Below, piece by piece: positions 7,807 through 14,737 of a stretch of DNA of 14,737 nucleotides (positions are counted from its first letter, which is position 1; the number at the start of each line of letters is the position of its first letter). The DNA is from Opitutia bacterium. GTDB taxonomy: Bacteria > Verrucomicrobiota > Verrucomicrobiia > Opitutales > Seribacteraceae. A program made the position numbers and the translations under genes. The notes under the pieces are model-generated. The model did no database searches and was not told where the DNA came from. It saw only the letters and a program-made list of their open reading frames with translations. Where the stretch lies: assembly GCA_018646565.1 (NCBI GenBank), contig JABGUO010000341.1:1-14737 (forward strand), in the 5' to 3' direction.

Positions 7807-8568
7807 TTGTTTAAGGATTTCTTGAAAATTTGTCATTCCATTCCCGTTTTGATTCTACTCGTCTTTCGTTTTTTGTGTCATGCCCATGAATCGGAGGCCA
7901 GTAAACCCTTTGAGATAATTCACGCTCATCAATCCTTTGAAGCCCATGCTCACACCGGTTGGGAGAGCCTTTACTTCTCTGAAGGACGGGACGCGTTAAA
8001 TGGTAAATCTCTTTGGGCAGGCTCACTGGAGGTCGGGTATGATCATTTCTCGGGTGGAGTCTGGTATGGGAGATCTTCTGACCACCAGTATGACGAGGTG
8101 CAATATAACCTGGCTTTTACTCAGGAAATGGATGGCTTTCAATTCTACACAGGATATACCCATTTAGTTTTTACCAAGGATAATGGATCAGATGATGAGT
8201 GGTCTGCAGGTATCAGTTATGGGGAGTTACCTTTTGCTTTTGAAACTTCATTGGATGCCTATTACTCAATGGATGCAGAGGGAACCTTTTTTGAATGGTC
8301 AAACACGAAGGTTTTTAATCCAAGTAAGGAGTTCGAATGTTCGTTGTCTGGCATTTTTGGCTGGAACGAGGAATATGTATCGGACGGGCATAATGGAATC
8401 AATTTCTTTTCGGTAAACTTGGGAGCTGCAAAGTTAATGAACGAAAACTTCTCCCTGGTTGCTCATATCAACCAAAGTTGGGCCATTGATCGTGATCTTA
8501 ACTTAGCAGGGGATCAGGGGCTAAAAGATTTCTTTCATTTCGGATTAGGAGTTGAATTCGAATTGTAA
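7807..8568 (+). CDS. Predicted outer-membrane beta-barrel protein with N-terminal His-Ala-His motifs
   Basis: A 253-residue protein starting with TTG; an in-frame stop at 7795-7797 and the absence of any earlier start leave this as the first usable one. Residues 1-26 are a signal peptide (IPVLILLVFRFLCHA). From about residue 50 the sequence alternates polar and hydrophobic residues with many Tyr/Trp/Phe and short turns, as in GSLEVGYDHFSGGVWYG (72-88), FQFYTGYTHLVF (111-122) and WSAGISYG (132-139). It ends FHFGLGVEFEL, a typical closing strand. This fits a small barrel of roughly 10-12 strands, similar in style to uncharacterised verrucomicrobial porin-like proteins. Three HAH triplets (25-27, 39-41, 47-49) sit at or just after the cleavage site. 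I do not recognise the family and substrate is unknown. The AT-rich stretch upstream holds TATAAT (7654-7659) but no good -35. Confidence 0.65.
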   Translation: MFKDFLKICHSIPVLILLVFRFLCHAHESEASKPFEIIHAHQSFEAHAHTGWESLYFSEGRDALNGKSLWAGSLEVGYDHFSGGVWYGRSSDHQYDEVQYNLAFTQEMDGFQFYTGYTHLVFTKDNGSDDEWSAGISYGELPFAFETSLDAYYSMDAEGTFFEWSNTKVFNPSKEFECSLSGIFGWNEEYVSDGHNGINFFSVNLGAAKLMNENFSLVAHINQSWAIDRDLNLAGDQGLKDFFHFGLGVEFEL

Positions 8569-8581
8569 TGATCTAAACAAT

Positions 8582-8607
8582 AATTAACCGATCTAGAATT
8601 AACTGAT
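8582..8607 (+). repeat. Short direct repeat in an intergenic region
   Basis: AATTAACCGAT (8582-8592) and AATTAACTGAT (8597-8607) differ at one base and are 15 bp apart. They lie in the 124-bp gap between the beta-barrel gene and the 2H phosphoesterase gene. They could be a regulatory tandem site or chance in AT-rich DNA. The same gap has TATACT at 8679-8684, close enough to the ATG at 8693 that any transcript from it would be nearly leaderless. Confidence 0.2.
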
Positions 8608-8692
8608 TGGGTGAAATTAGAATCGTTGCAACTGATGGCACTTTTAGATAAAGCTCGTACACTTACATTTCTAAATATTATACTCTAACATT

Positions 8693-9211
8693 ATGCCCTA
8701 TTCCATCGAAGTCCACTTTGACGATATTACAAATGCCACTATTCAAGATATGTGGAAAAAAATATCAGAAAATAAGATTCCCTGCCGTGCATTTGAAAAA
8801 AAATTCACTCCTCATTTAACTTTGGTTTATGGAGAAATTAGCGGCCCAAAAAAAGTTGATTGGGGATTTTTGGAAGGTCAAAAAAGATTTGAGATCAATT
8901 TTGAAAACCTGGCTTTTTTTGAAGAACGGGGCGTACTCTTTCTTTCCCCAGAAAAATCAAAACCACTAACTAAGCTTCACAGTTTACATGATGAAAATGC
9001 CGGTTTTTCTTCAATGAATAAGTTTTACCGAACTGCTCAGTGGGATCCCCATTGCTCGCTCGCCAGTCGACTGTCCCCCAAACAAGTTCAGCGTGGTGCT
9101 TCACTTTTTAATGATTTTAAGTTACCCTTCAAGTCCACCTGCGTATCTTCTAATTTAGTCAAGTATCCGGATCCGGTAATTCTATCCACCTTCGAGTACA
9201 AGGCAGAGTAA
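8693..9211 (+). CDS. 2H phosphoesterase superfamily protein (2'-5' RNA ligase-like)
   Basis: A 172-residue cytoplasmic protein with the two H-x-[T/S] signatures of the 2H phosphoesterase fold: PHLTLVYG with His41 and Thr43, and PHCSLAS with His120 and Ser122. Their spacing of about 79 residues and the opening strand YSIEVHFDD (3-11) fit a compact two-lobed 2H protein. Known members act on 2',3'-cyclic phosphates, 2'-5' linkages or ADP-ribose cyclic phosphate; the substrate here cannot be told from sequence. No signal peptide. The protein is Lys/Phe-rich and the gene more AT-rich than its neighbours. It is monocistronic in appearance, with a probable terminator just after it. A perfect CAGAG-TAAG-CTCTG hairpin (9204-9217) spans its stop codon. 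Confidence 0.75.
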   Translation: MPYSIEVHFDDITNATIQDMWKKISENKIPCRAFEKKFTPHLTLVYGEISGPKKVDWGFLEGQKRFEINFENLAFFEERGVLFLSPEKSKPLTKLHSLHDENAGFSSMNKFYRTAQWDPHCSLASRLSPKQVQRGASLFNDFKLPFKSTCVSSNLVKYPDPVILSTFEYKAE

Positions 9212-9237
9212 GCTCTGTAAGGGTGATATGATGATGC

Positions 9238-9262
9238 AAGAGGGTTTTGTTTCCTCTTTTGT
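9238..9262 (+). terminator. Probable intrinsic terminator after the 2H phosphoesterase gene
   Basis: AAGAGGG (9238-9244) pairs with TCCTCTT (9252-9258) through six Watson-Crick pairs and one inner G-U, around a 7-nt U-rich loop. It is followed by TTGT and a T-rich stretch. It lies 26 bp after the stop of the 2H gene and separates it from the sulfatase operon. The stem is short, so efficiency is uncertain. Confidence 0.55.
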
Positions 9263-9340
9263 ATTGTCTTTATGAAAAGATAATTAGGGATTTTGTAAGA
9301 AAATGTGTGCAAACCGACATATATTACCATTAGACTTATT

Positions 9341-9353
9341 AATTACGATAATT
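9341..9353. promoter_or_regulatory. Small dyad just upstream of the sulfatase operon
   Basis: AATTA (9341-9345) and TAATT (9349-9353) are perfect inverted repeats around CGA, ending 5 bp before the sulfatase ATG. A -10-like TATATT lies at 9320-9325 and GATAAT at 9279-9284; neither has a convincing -35 at normal spacing. An operator role is possible, but an AT-only dyad of this size also arises by chance. Confidence 0.2.
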
Positions 9354-9358
9354 CTGCT

Positions 9359-10786
9359 ATGACTACTCGGCCCAATATCATCTTTATTATTACGGATCAG
9401 CAACGCTTTGATACGATTGCCGCCCTGGGTAATGATCACATGGACACTCCGCATATGGACCGACTTGTGAATGAGGGGGTATCTTTTGATAATTGCTTTA
9501 TTACTGCCGCCTCCTGTGCCCCCGCTCGAGCCAGTCTATTTACTGGATATTATCCGCACACTACTGGTATCTTTAAAAATGCGGACTCCTGGAAGCGTTC
9601 GTGGATTGAGAAATTGTCGGATACCGGTTACCGATGCGTCAATGTGGGTAAGATGCACAGTTATCCCTATCACACGCCTTTGGGTTTTCATGAGCGTTAT
9701 GTGGTGGAGAACAAGGACCGGTACCTCGAGGAGCGCTATTTTTTTGATGAGTGGGATAAAGCTTTAAAAGCACGCGGATTGGTAAAGCAACAGCGTGAAT
9801 CATATCGAAAAAGAGCAGATTACAAAGATGCATTGGGGGCATTCGACTGGGAGCTGCCCGAGGATATGCACCCCGATATGTTTGTCGGGGATACAGCCAC
9901 TTGGTGGTTGAATAGCTACCCCAAAACAGAACCTCTTTTTTTACAGATCGGATTTCCTGGACCGCATCCGCCTTATGATCCGACCAAGCGGTTCAGCGAG
10001 CCTTATCTGAAAAAAGACCTGCCTTTAATGGAAGTGACTCAGGAGGAGTTGGACGGCCTTCCGGAGCCTCTGAAGGGCCTGCGGCAACATAATAATGAAG
10101 TCGATCATGACTCGGTTGTGCTGGATCTTGAACCCAGTCGCGAACAGCGGCACCGTCAACGGGCCCATTATCTCGCCAATGTGAGTATGATTGATGAGAA
10201 GGTCGGGGAAATTTTAACGACTCTTGAAAAGCGGGGCTATCTGGAAAATGGGATTGTCATATTCACTTCGGATCATGGGGACTGTCTGACTGATCACGGA
10301 CACAGTCAGAAATGGACTATGTACGACCTGGTTACCCGTGTGCCCATGGTGGTGTGGGCACCTAATCTTTACAAGGGTGGGCGTTCGATTGAAGGTCTTT
10401 GCCAGCATATGGATATCGGCCCTGCTATACTAGAGATGGCCGGGATTGAGGTTCCGCAAAATTTCGAGGCACAGTCTATTTTACCAGCAATACAGGGTAA
10501 GGAATGGAAACCGCGGGACTATGTATATGCGGAGCAGATTAAGGACGGGATTTTAACCGAAACCGATTTCATGAGTATGATTCGGAATGAGGAATGGAAG
10601 CTAGTGCATTTTCTGCATATGAAGTGTGGTCAACTCTTCAATCTGAAAGAGGACCCAAATGAGGTCCGCAATTTGTGGGACGATCCAAGGGCGAAAGTAG
10701 AGAAGCAAAACCTCTTGGACCAGCTTCGGGAATGGCACATCGAAAGCCAGATTCACACTCATGACTGGGCAGCTGAATGGCGTTGA
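9359..10786 (+). CDS. Formylglycine-dependent sulfatase, predicted cytoplasmic
   Basis: A 475-residue type I sulfatase that would remove a sulfate ester from a small sugar-type substrate. The first strand is RPNIIFIITDQQRFDT (4-19) with metal-ligand Asp13. Cys53 in the C-A-P-A-R core (53-57) is the residue converted to formylglycine, and the TGYYPHTTG stretch follows (62-70). VGKMH (96-100), GPHPPYDP (201-208) and the second metal motif TSDHGD (303-308, Asp305/His306) complete the site. The C-terminal subdomain runs from about 385. The DQQRFD opening groups it with choline-sulfatase/heparan-sulfatase-like branches, so a phosphonate monoester hydrolase-type activity is an alternative. The ATG at 9359 is chosen because the family consensus begins there; an ATG at 9305 adds 18 polar residues. 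Neither start gives a signal peptide, unlike most PVC sulfatases. It is the first gene of the operon, 3 bp before the lactonase-like ORF. Confidence 0.9.
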   Translation: MTTRPNIIFIITDQQRFDTIAALGNDHMDTPHMDRLVNEGVSFDNCFITAASCAPARASLFTGYYPHTTGIFKNADSWKRSWIEKLSDTGYRCVNVGKMHSYPYHTPLGFHERYVVENKDRYLEERYFFDEWDKALKARGLVKQQRESYRKRADYKDALGAFDWELPEDMHPDMFVGDTATWWLNSYPKTEPLFLQIGFPGPHPPYDPTKRFSEPYLKKDLPLMEVTQEELDGLPEPLKGLRQHNNEVDHDSVVLDLEPSREQRHRQRAHYLANVSMIDEKVGEILTTLEKRGYLENGIVIFTSDHGDCLTDHGHSQKWTMYDLVTRVPMVVWAPNLYKGGRSIEGLCQHMDIGPAILEMAGIEVPQNFEAQSILPAIQGKEWKPRDYVYAEQIKDGILTETDFMSMIRNEEWKLVHFLHMKCGQLFNLKEDPNEVRNLWDDPRAKVEKQNLLDQLREWHIESQIHTHDWAAEWR

Positions 10787-10807
10787 GGAATGAATCACTA
10801 TTATACC

Positions 10808-11839
10808 ATGAAAAATTCAATTATCCTCAGTCTATGTGCATTATTCATTACCAGTAGCTCAATTCTTGGGGCTCAAAATTATCGCACCACTGGATCGATT
10901 GAACGCTTGGATCCCTCTTTTAATCAACTTATTTCAAAGGATGCGAAAATTGAAATACTTGCCGAGGGTTATGTCTGGTCGGAAGGACCAGTATGGGTTT
11001 CAAAAGGTGATTTTCTTCTTTATTCCGATGTGCCTGCTAATAAAATTTATAAATGGAAGGAAGGAGAGGGGGCGAGTGTGTACCTCGATCCTTCTGGATA
11101 CACTCCGAGTAAATCACGGGTGGGGGAATCGGGTTCCAATGGTCTTATTCTGGATGGAAAGGGCAATTTGATCATATGCCAGCACGGAGACCGGCGGATC
11201 GCCCGCATGACTGCGTCGACTAATTCTCCCCAACCGGTTTTTGAAACTTTAGCCGGAAAGTATAATGGGAAACGTTTCAACAGCCCCAACGATCTTGCGT
11301 ACAATCAAAAAGGGGAACTCTATTTTACCGATCCACCCTATGGATTGGTGCAAAAAGAAAAGGATCCCAAGCGTGAAATTGATTTCCAGGGAGTTTATAT
11401 TCTTCGTAAAAACGGGAAAGTCGCATTGGTTGGAAAAGATCTTGAACGACCCAATGGAATCACTCTGTCCCCGGATGAAAAAACTTTGTATGTGGCCAAT
11501 TCCCACGGCCCCCGTCCGATTTGGATGTTCTATAAACTGAAAGAAAATGGAATGGCGAAAAAAGGTGAAATTTTCTTTGATTCTACTCAATACCGAAAAA
11601 AGCATCCCGACCGTCAGGGCGGCAATGATGGTATGAAGGTGGATGTGGAAGGTAATATTTGGGCAACCGGACCGGGCGGAGTACTGGTATTTTCCCCCGA
11701 GGGTAGACACTTGGGCACGGTTCTGACAGGCGAGCGCACCGCCAATTGTGCATTTGGAGATGATGGTTCGACCCTTTATATGACCGCAGATATGTACCTG
11801 ATGAGAATTAAGACATCGACCAAGGGGAACGGATTCTAA
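10808..11839 (+). CDS. Secreted SMP-30/gluconolactonase-family protein
   Basis: A 343-residue six-bladed beta-propeller of the SMP-30/gluconolactonase/LRE-like family, which hydrolyses aldono-lactones to aldonates using a divalent metal. Candidate metal and active-site residues are Glu59 in WSEGPVW (57-63), Asn161-Asp162 in FNSPNDLAYN (157-166), Asn216 in ERPNGITLSPDE (213-224) and Asp274 in GGNDGMKVD (271-279). SNGLILDGKGNLIICQHGDR (110-129) is typical blade sequence. The ATG at 10808 opens a signal peptide (MKNSIILSLCALFITSSSILGA), placing the enzyme in the periplasm. An in-frame ATG at 10790, right after GAGGA and 3 bp past the sulfatase stop, adds MNHYYT and is also possible. It lies between the sulfatase and the dehydrogenase (25-bp gap). 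Lactonase function fits the operon; the substrate is inferred. Confidence 0.85.
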   Translation: MKNSIILSLCALFITSSSILGAQNYRTTGSIERLDPSFNQLISKDAKIEILAEGYVWSEGPVWVSKGDFLLYSDVPANKIYKWKEGEGASVYLDPSGYTPSKSRVGESGSNGLILDGKGNLIICQHGDRRIARMTASTNSPQPVFETLAGKYNGKRFNSPNDLAYNQKGELYFTDPPYGLVQKEKDPKREIDFQGVYILRKNGKVALVGKDLERPNGITLSPDEKTLYVANSHGPRPIWMFYKLKENGMAKKGEIFFDSTQYRKKHPDRQGGNDGMKVDVEGNIWATGPGGVLVFSPEGRHLGTVLTGERTANCAFGDDGSTLYMTADMYLMRIKTSTKGNGF

Positions 11840-11864
11840 CATTTTACAATCTGCAAAGTAGTTT

Positions 11865-12896
11865 ATGAAATCCATGATGCTCACCGCACCCAAGAGGCTC
11901 GAAATTCAGGACAGCCCGATACCGGAGCATGGCGAGAATGAGGTTTTGATCCGGGTGAAGGCATGCGGGATTTGTGGAAGCGATGTGCATGGCTTTGACG
12001 GAAGCAGTGGTCGGCGTATTCCCCCGCTCATTATGGGGCACGAAGCAGCCGGAATAATTGAGTCCTGCGGGTCCGGCGTTACTGGTTTTGCAATTGGGGA
12101 TAGGGTCACCTTTGATTCCACAGTTTATTGTGGAGAATGTGACTACTGCAAAAAAGGGCAGGTTAATCTTTGTGACCACCGGATGGTACTCGGTGTGTCT
12201 TGTGGGGAGTACCGCAGGCACGGAGCATTTGCCGAGTTTGTAACCGCACCTGCCCATATTTTATATCAATTGCCAGCCGGATTTCCTTTCGAACATGCGG
12301 CGATGATTGAGGCCGTTTCGGTTGCGGTTCATGCGGTGGGACGGATTACGATTGCTCCGGTAGATACTTGTTTGGTTGTGGGCGCGGGCATGATTGGATT
12401 GCTTGTTGTCCAGGCCCTCCGAGCGGCGGGATGTCAGGGGGTAATTGCGGTGGATATTGATGAGGACCGTCTGGAGCTTGCCCGCAGATTGGGAGCGACT
12501 GATACCATTAATTCCAAGGATAAGGATGTGGAGGAAGAAGTTCTTGTCCAAACACAGGGACGGGGGGTTACCTCCTCTTTTGAAGTGGTCGGTGCGACTC
12601 CCACAGTTCAGACTGCGATCAATACAGTGAGAAAAGGTGGCTCAGTTGTTTTGGTTGGTAATCTCGCCCCCGAAGTTGATCTTCCCCTACAAGCGGTGGT
12701 CACTCGCGAACTTTCCCTTTTTGGGACCTGTGCCTCCGCGGGGGAATATCCCCAATGTATAGAATTGATGTCCAACGGTTCGATTCAGGTGGACCCGTTG
12801 ATCAGTGCAACCGTATCCCTTGAGGAAGGACCCTCGTGGTTTGAACGACTGTATAAACGCGAACCCGGATTGATGAAAGTAATCCTGCAACCATGA
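11865..12896 (+). CDS. Zinc-dependent MDR dehydrogenase (sorbitol/idonate dehydrogenase-like)
   Basis: A 343-residue medium-chain dehydrogenase that oxidises a secondary hydroxyl of a polyol or aldonate with NAD+. Catalytic zinc ligands are Cys37 in CGICGSDVHG (34-43) and His59-Glu60 in GHEAAG (58-63), with Glu149 in MIEAVSVAVHA (147-157) as the probable further ligand. The structural zinc site is intact: Cys89, Cys92, Cys95 and Cys103. The Rossmann motif is GAGMIG (173-178). Asp197 at the end of the next strand (VIAVDIDEDR) indicates NAD+ rather than NADP+. Length equals that of the L-idonate 5-dehydrogenase and galactitol-1-phosphate dehydrogenase groups, but sequence alone does not decide between them. 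The start at 11865 has no Shine-Dalgarno; Met4 or Met5 could also serve. Its stop overlaps the permease ATG by 4 bp, which argues for joint function. Confidence 0.88.
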   Translation: MKSMMLTAPKRLEIQDSPIPEHGENEVLIRVKACGICGSDVHGFDGSSGRRIPPLIMGHEAAGIIESCGSGVTGFAIGDRVTFDSTVYCGECDYCKKGQVNLCDHRMVLGVSCGEYRRHGAFAEFVTAPAHILYQLPAGFPFEHAAMIEAVSVAVHAVGRITIAPVDTCLVVGAGMIGLLVVQALRAAGCQGVIAVDIDEDRLELARRLGATDTINSKDKDVEEEVLVQTQGRGVTSSFEVVGATPTVQTAINTVRKGGSVVLVGNLAPEVDLPLQAVVTRELSLFGTCASAGEYPQCIELMSNGSIQVDPLISATVSLEEGPSWFERLYKREPGLMKVILQP

Positions 12897-14593
12897 GTCC
12901 GATCCTTTTATTGCTGATCGGCATGGTGATTGTGGTCGGCAGTATTTTAATTTTTAGGCTTCATGCGTTTCTCGCTTTGATCCTGGGTTCTTTGATTGTG
13001 GCTGCCTTCACCGAAAAGGAAGCGGTCTATCATCATTGCCTCAATTCAGAAGCGGTCCGGATCACCGATGTGGTCAGTGATCGTGTGGCATTAAAGGCTT
13101 CTAAAAACCAGAAAATTATTTCAGGGTCTATTTTCTTACTTCGCCCGAATGATTCCGATGGAAAACTAGAGGAAATTTCCGTGGGGGTACTCACTTTACT
13201 TCCTCCATCAAATCTGAGTGAGGAGGAAAAAACTTTCGAAAAAGAACTGGGAGTTCGTTACGGGGAGATTTCCTCCGAAGTTTTACCTAAAATTAAAGAC
13301 CGGATAATTCATCATACCCAAATAAATGAGGCCCGTTCCATTTCATCCCGTAACATTGCTCAGCGGGTGGGCTCCGGATTTGGAAGTACCTGTCTGAAAA
13401 TTGGAATTATGATTGCGATGGCAGCAATTGTGGGGCAGTGCCTGATGAGAAGTGGGGCCGCAGAACGAATCGTTTTGGGAATCCGTAATTTGCTTGGAGA
13501 GAAGAATGCCCCGGTTGCCTTTATCGCCAGTGGATTCACCCTTGGAATTCCGGTCTTTTTTGAAACCGTTTTCTATTTGATGATGCCTTTGGGGAAAGCC
13601 ATGCATTTAAAAACGGGCCGTAATTACCTGCTGTACATACTGACAATCATTGCCGGTGGTACGATGGCACATTCATTAGTCCCCCCTACGCCCGGGCCTT
13701 TGTTTGTTGCCTACGAATTGGGAGTGGATATTGGTCTGGCAATTATATGCGGTACAGTTGTGGGCGTTTTTACCACTGCATCGGGCTATGTTTGGGCCCG
13801 ATTTATCAGTACCCGGATTATTATCCCATTACGCGAATCGGCGGATTTCACCAAAGCTCAATTAAAAGCAATGATGGATCGTAAAGCTGAGGAATTACCG
13901 GGTTTACTAAGTTCGGTTCTGCCCATTCTAATTCCTCTTTTCTTACTTGCCGGAGGAACTGTTTTCAGTTTGCTGTTTGCTAACATGGAGGTTCAACCCG
14001 CCTGGATGCTCACGATCGACCCCCTCATTCGGGTTCTTGGAAACAAGGATATTGCCTTAACCGTGGCCGCAGTTTTTTCAATTGTTCTTTTGGCCAGACG
14101 ACCGGGGAGTACAAAGGAAAGCGTGGCCCAATCGATTCAGGGAGCTATTGCAGATGCGGGGGTTATTGTGCTGATTACCTGTGCGGGTGGTGCATTCGGG
14201 CATGTTCTCCGTCAAACCGGGATTGCAGGTAGTATCGAAAATTCTCTCCCCGCGACGGAGTCCGGATTAATGATTGTCGGTTTTTTGATCTGCATGATCG
14301 TTCGGACTGCCCAAGGGTCTTCCACTGTGGCGATGATTACCGCGGTCGGTGTGATAGCACCCATTGCGGCTGCTTCCGCACTTACTTACCATCCTGTTTA
14401 CATCGCGATTGCAATTGGATGCGGGTCCAAGCCGATTAGCTGGATGAATGATTCCGGATTCTGGGTAATTAGTAAAATGAGCGGAATGACAGAGTCGGAA
14501 ATGTTGAAAACAAATACGGTGATGGGAATTATCATGGCGGTGACTGGATTAATAGTCTGCCTGATTGGTTCACGGATTTTCCCTATGGTCTAA
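12893..14593 (+). CDS. GntP-family sugar-acid:H+ symporter with an extra N-terminal insertion
   Basis: A 566-residue inner-membrane permease of the GntP (gluconate/idonate) family. Ordinary members have about 440-450 residues. Residues 1-40 are the expected first hydrophobic hairpin (ILLLLIGMVIVVGSILIF, then FLALILGSLIVAAF). Residues about 43-157 are an added hydrophilic stretch. The canonical protein resumes at RVGSGFGSTCLKIGIMIAMA (158-177) and continues with FTLGIPVFFETVFYLMMPL (215-233), GGTMAHSLVPPTPGP (255-269, the family's PP-x-PGP loop), AGGAFGHVLRQTGI (431-444), RTAQGSSTVAMITAVG (471-486) and GCGSKPISWMNDSGFW (509-524). The insertion has beta-strand-like segments (VALKASKNQKIISGSIFLL, 65-83; EISVGVLTLLPP, 94-105) and then a charged helical part (about 109-150). 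The frame is open and overlaps the dehydrogenase by ATGA, so the insertion is not a frameshift artefact. The substrate is probably an aldonate, inferred from family and neighbours. Confidence 0.88.
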   Translation: MSPILLLLIGMVIVVGSILIFRLHAFLALILGSLIVAAFTEKEAVYHHCLNSEAVRITDVVSDRVALKASKNQKIISGSIFLLRPNDSDGKLEEISVGVLTLLPPSNLSEEEKTFEKELGVRYGEISSEVLPKIKDRIIHHTQINEARSISSRNIAQRVGSGFGSTCLKIGIMIAMAAIVGQCLMRSGAAERIVLGIRNLLGEKNAPVAFIASGFTLGIPVFFETVFYLMMPLGKAMHLKTGRNYLLYILTIIAGGTMAHSLVPPTPGPLFVAYELGVDIGLAIICGTVVGVFTTASGYVWARFISTRIIIPLRESADFTKAQLKAMMDRKAEELPGLLSSVLPILIPLFLLAGGTVFSLLFANMEVQPAWMLTIDPLIRVLGNKDIALTVAAVFSIVLLARRPGSTKESVAQSIQGAIADAGVIVLITCAGGAFGHVLRQTGIAGSIENSLPATESGLMIVGFLICMIVRTAQGSSTVAMITAVGVIAPIAAASALTYHPVYIAIAIGCGSKPISWMNDSGFWVISKMSGMTESEMLKTNTVMGIIMAVTGLIVCLIGSRIFPMV

Positions 14594-14656
14594 CACGCAA
14601 GTGACTACCGTTTACTTGTAGGAGTTTTGGTGGTAATTTTGAACTGAGTACGAATT

Positions 14657-14737
14657 ATGATCTTTATTATTATGGGAGTTTGCGGTTCAGGGAAAAGCAC
14701 ATTAGGGCAAATGTTGGCGAAGGAGTTGGGAACTGAT
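14657..14737 (+). CDS. Gluconokinase-like P-loop kinase (5' part only)
   Basis: The first 27 codons of a kinase that continues past the right edge. MIFIIMGVCGSGKSTLGQML shows the beta-strand plus Walker A motif (G-V-C-G-S-G-K-S-T, residues 7-15) characteristic of the GntK/IdnK gluconokinase family; the usual form is MGVSGSGKST, with Ser in place of this Cys. An in-frame stop at 14645-14647 fixes the start near 14657. It follows the permease by 63 bp on the same strand, the expected partner for phosphorylating an imported aldonate. Shikimate kinase or another small P-loop kinase is possible from the fragment alone, but context favours a sugar-acid kinase. Confidence 0.78.
   Translation, partial: MIFIIMGVCGSGKSTLGQMLAKELGTD

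Noticed and set aside
11249..11893. A 214-codon minus-strand frame opposite the lactonase gene.
   Set aside because: It runs antisense to well-matched SMP-30 propeller blades and has no family features of its own.
14597..14620. CAAGT...ACTTG inverted repeat after the permease gene, considered as a terminator or operator.
   Set aside because: A 5-bp stem with a long loop and no U tract; the kinase is more likely co-transcribed.

Overview
The window looks like a chromosomal piece of a marine-type member of the PVC group, most likely Verrucomicrobiota (Opitutales/Puniceicoccales-like). This is an inference from gene content, not a phylogenetic result. A ThuA-like protein, a ceramidase-like N-terminus, a PDZ plus alpha-toroid protein, a formylglycine sulfatase and an intact sulfatase relic sit together at moderate GC. 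Most start codons have little or no Shine-Dalgarno sequence. There are no rRNA or tRNA genes, CRISPR arrays, IS elements or phage genes that I can see.

Layout. (1) 1-1127: the 5' end of a secreted ceramidase-like gene on the minus strand, divergent from a secreted ThuA-family protein, with an 18-bp dyad between them. (2) 1121-2953, minus: a DeaD/CsdA-type DEAD-box RNA helicase with an RGG linker and a DbpA-type RNA-binding domain. (3) 3057-6122: a possible promoter, a leader with nested inverted repeats and a small upstream ORF, then pntA and pntB (proton-translocating NAD(P) transhydrogenase, overlapping by 4 bp). (4) 6187-9211: a secreted PDZ/alpha-toroid protein, a relic of a sulfatase 5' end, a predicted outer-membrane beta-barrel protein with three N-terminal His-Ala-His motifs, and a 2H phosphoesterase followed by a probable terminator. 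(5) 9359-14737: a tight plus-strand catabolic operon of sulfatase, SMP-30/gluconolactonase, zinc-dependent MDR dehydrogenase, GntP-family permease and the start of a gluconokinase that runs off the right edge.

How the genes may work together. The last block has the parts of an aldonate route: lactonase, polyol/aldonate dehydrogenase, sugar-acid symporter and sugar-acid kinase. It resembles the enterobacterial L-idonate/gluconate (idn/gnt) gene set with a sulfatase in front. The sulfatase has no signal peptide while the lactonase has one. The permease carries an insertion of roughly 115 residues not found in ordinary GntP proteins. A testable reading is that a sulfated or otherwise unusual sugar acid is imported, desulfated in the cytoplasm and phosphorylated. 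The transhydrogenase supplies NADPH generally and need not be tied to this pathway.

Most interesting for follow-up: the insertion in the GntP permease, the sulfatase-containing idn-like operon with mixed predicted compartments, the pntA leader with an overlapping upstream ORF, the sulfatase relic at 7660-7767, and the His-Ala-His repeats of the beta-barrel protein. None is proven to be a new system; the rest of the window is ordinary housekeeping and accessory content.
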